Shown: piece after piece, positions 11,264 to 13,060 of the stretch | Position numbering within the stretch: position 1 is the first letter of the stretch | Layout of the letters: each line of letters begins with the position of its first letter | Assembly: GCA_035527255.1 (NCBI GenBank) | Contig: DATLAW010000245.1 | Coordinates: forward strand, 1 to 13,060 | Origin: Thermohalobaculum sp035527255 | GTDB taxonomy: Bacteria > Pseudomonadota > Alphaproteobacteria > Rhodobacterales > Rhodobacteraceae | Reading direction: 5' to 3' | DNA length: 13,060 nucleotides | Notes under the pieces: generated by a model | Databases searched by the model: none | What the model was told of the DNA's origin: nothing | The model's input: only the letters and a program-made list of their open reading frames with translations | Translations under genes and position numbers: made by a program

Positions 11264-13060
11264 TCACTTTCGCCCCTTGCCCCGATAACTCCGCGTGCCG
11301 GGCCGACCGGCCGATGAGCGTCCGCTTGCGACGGCAATCCGCTGCTCGAGCGTCGACTGGCGCGCCAGCGGGTCGTCGGCGATGGCGAGATCGACCGCCT
11401 CGAGCCGCTTGACCTCGTCGCGGATCCGGGCGGCCTCCTCGAATTCCAGATTTTCAGCGGCCTTCAGCATTGCCTTGCGCAGGGCCTCGAGATGGACCCG
11501 CAAGTTGGCGCCGACCAGGGCGTTATCGATGGTGGCGGTAACCCGGCTGAGATCGACATCGCCCTTGTAAGTGCCGGCCATGATGTCGTTGACGTTGGTG
11601 CGGATGGTGGCAGGGGTGATGCCGTGGGCCGCGTTATAGGCGCGCTGGCGGGTGCGGCGGCGTTCGGTCTCGCCGATGGCGCGCTCCATCGAGCCGGTGA
11701 TCCGGTCGGCATACATGATGACCCGACCGTCGAGATTGCGGGCTGCCCGGCCGATGGTCTGGACCAGCGAGGTTTCCGAGCGGAGGAACCCCTCCTTGTC
11801 GGCGTCGAGGATCGCCACCAGAGCGCATTCGGGGATGTCGAGCCCCTCGCGCAGCAGGTTGATGCCGATCAGCACGTCGAAGGCGCCGAGTCGGAGGTCG
11901 CGCAGGATCTCGATCCGCTCCAGGGTGTCGATGTCGGAGTGCATGTAGCGCACCCGGATGCCCTGTTCGTGCATGTATTCGGTCAGGTCCTCGGCCATGC
12001 GCTTGGTCAGGGTGGTGACCAGCGCCCGGTTGCCGGCCAGCGCCACCTTGCGGCATTCGTCGAGCAGGTCGTCGACCTGGGAGGTGACCGGACGGATCTC
12101 GATGGGTGGGTCGATCAGGCCGGTGGGGCGAATCACCTGCTCGATGAAGATGCCGCCGGTGCGCTCCATCTCCCATTTGCCGGGGGTGGCGGAGACGAAG
12201 ACCGATTGCGGGCGCATCGCGTCCCACTCCTCGAACTTCAGCGGCCGGTTATCCATGCAGGAGGGCAGCCGGAAGCCGTGCTCGGCCAGGGTGAACTTGC
12301 GCCGGTAGTCGCCCTTGTACATGCCGCCGAGCTGGGGGATCGAGACGTGGCTCTCATCCGCGAAGACGATGGCGTTGTCCGGGATGTACTCGAACAGGGT
12401 CGGCGGCGGCTCGCCGGGTTTGCGGCCCGTGAGGTAGCGCGAGTAGTTCTCGATCCCGGCGCAGGAGCCGGTGGCTTCGATCATCTCGATGTCGAAATTG
12501 GCGCGCTGTTCGAGTCGCTGGGCCTCCAGGAGGCGGCCCTCCTTGATCAGCTGGTCGAGGCGGACGACCAGTTCGTCCTTGATGCCCTTGACCGCCTGGT
12601 TGAGAGTTGGGCGCGGGGTGACGTAGTGCGAGTTGGCGTAGATGCGGACGCGGTCGATCATGTCAGTTTTCTGCCCCGTCAGAGGGTCGATTTCATTAAT
12701 GCTCTCAAGCTCCTCGCCGAAAAAGCTGAAGCGCCAGGCGCGGTCCTCGAGATGGGCAGGCCAAATCTCGAGGCTGTCGCCGCGGACCCGGAAGGTGCCG
12801 CGGGCGAAGCCGGTGTCGTTGCGGCGGTATTGCTGGGTCACCAGCTCGCGCATCACAGTTTGCTGGCTGTAGCTTTGCCCGACCGCTAGGTCCTGGGTCA
12901 TGGCGCTGTAGGTCTCGGCAGCACCTATGCCGTAAATGCACGAGACCGAGGCGACGATGATGACGTCGTCACGCTCGAGCAGTGACCGGGTGGCGGCGTG
13001 GCGCATGCGGTCGATCTGCTCGTTGATCTGGGCTTCCTTCTCGATATAGGTGTCCGAGCG
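11264..13060 (-). CDS. uvrB: UvrABC excinuclease subunit B, partial (5' end outside window)
   Basis: 598 codons are present; the frame is open to the window edge and starts inside the protein at RSDTYIEKEAQINEQ. UvrB is the damage-verifying helicase-like subunit of nucleotide excision repair, loaded by UvrA and recruiting UvrC. Visible landmarks (fragment numbering): VASVSCIYG near 36-44, motif II DESH at 235-238, motif V region GINLLREGLDIPE near 399-411, motif VI QTIGRAARN at 434-442, and the C-terminal UVR domain (LEALRKAMLKAAENLEFEEA) near 525-550, followed by a basic Ser/Gly tail. Compared with E. coli UvrB (673 residues, motif II Glu338) about 100 N-terminal residues, including Walker A, lie outside. 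It converges on the secreted-protein genes across the REP-like pair. No internal defects seen. Confidence 0.97.
   Translation of the reverse strand, partial: RSDTYIEKEAQINEQIDRMRHAATRSLLERDDVIIVASVSCIYGIGAAETYSAMTQDLAVGQSYSQQTVMRELVTQQYRRNDTGFARGTFRVRGDSLEIWPAHLEDRAWRFSFFGEELESINEIDPLTGQKTDMIDRVRIYANSHYVTPRPTLNQAVKGIKDELVVRLDQLIKEGRLLEAQRLEQRANFDIEMIEATGSCAGIENYSRYLTGRKPGEPPPTLFEYIPDNAIVFADESHVSIPQLGGMYKGDYRRKFTLAEHGFRLPSCMDNRPLKFEEWDAMRPQSVFVSATPGKWEMERTGGIFIEQVIRPTGLIDPPIEIRPVTSQVDDLLDECRKVALAGNRALVTTLTKRMAEDLTEYMHEQGIRVRYMHSDIDTLERIEILRDLRLGAFDVLIGINLLREGLDIPECALVAILDADKEGFLRSETSLVQTIGRAARNLDGRVIMYADRITGSMERAIGETERRRTRQRAYNAAHGITPATIRTNVNDIMAGTYKGDVDLSRVTATIDNALVGANLRVHLEALRKAMLKAAENLEFEEAARIRDEVKRLEAVDLAIADDPLARQSTLEQRIAVASGRSSAGRPGTRSYRGKGRK

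Noticed and set aside
11492..12889. 465-codon plus-strand open frame across uvrB
   Set aside because: It is the antisense shadow of uvrB, whose helicase motifs and UVR domain are unmistakable; long antisense frames are expected at this GC content.
1..13060. CRISPR arrays, insertion sequences, prophage genes, tRNA or rRNA genes
   Set aside because: No regular direct-repeat array, transposase, integrase, phage protein, tRNA cloverleaf or rRNA segment was found by reading both strands.

Overview
The window reads as a chromosomal segment of a GC-rich alphaproteobacterium. This is judged from high-GC codon use, the style of the polyamine ABC operon, REP-like palindromes of a type common in this class, and a small secreted protein family that recurs in it. 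No rRNA or tRNA gene is present to place the organism further. Two genes run off the window: a large secreted adhesin on the left (its C-terminal part is missing) and uvrB on the right (about 100 N-terminal residues are missing).

Layout, left to right. Positions 1-1521 (minus) encode the first 507 residues of a VCBS/cadherin-type repeat protein with a Ser/His-rich N-terminus; no stop is reached. Positions 1522-2014 are AT-rich non-coding DNA with several palindromes and one doubtful tiny ORF. A manganese-cupin-type enzyme (2015-2422, minus) lies downstream of an MFS transporter (2501-3736, minus). A strong intrinsic terminator at 3822-3851 closes a complete polyamine-type ABC transporter operon read leftward from 7807: ATPase, permease B, permease C, periplasmic binding protein. 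Divergent from it is a CoA-acylating methylmalonate/malonate-semialdehyde dehydrogenase (8027-9529, plus).

From 9530 to 11263 the DNA is accessory in character. It holds two paralogous small exported proteins (9928-10269 and 10788-11108, plus). Between them, on the opposite strand, is a compact transcription unit with its own sigma70-like promoter, an 18-codon ORF with an unusually long Shine-Dalgarno match, a structured 3' part and an intrinsic terminator. A 13-codon leader ORF precedes the second paralogue. Two REP-like palindromes separate this block from the convergent uvrB gene.

Working picture: the ABC transporter imports a polyamine or similar cationic amine, and the divergent dehydrogenase may feed the carbon from its breakdown (malonate or methylmalonate semialdehyde) into acyl-CoA; that link is inferred from position only. 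The MFS/cupin pair may form a small separate unit with unknown substrate. The most novel item is the smORF/structured RNA unit lodged between the two secreted paralogues.
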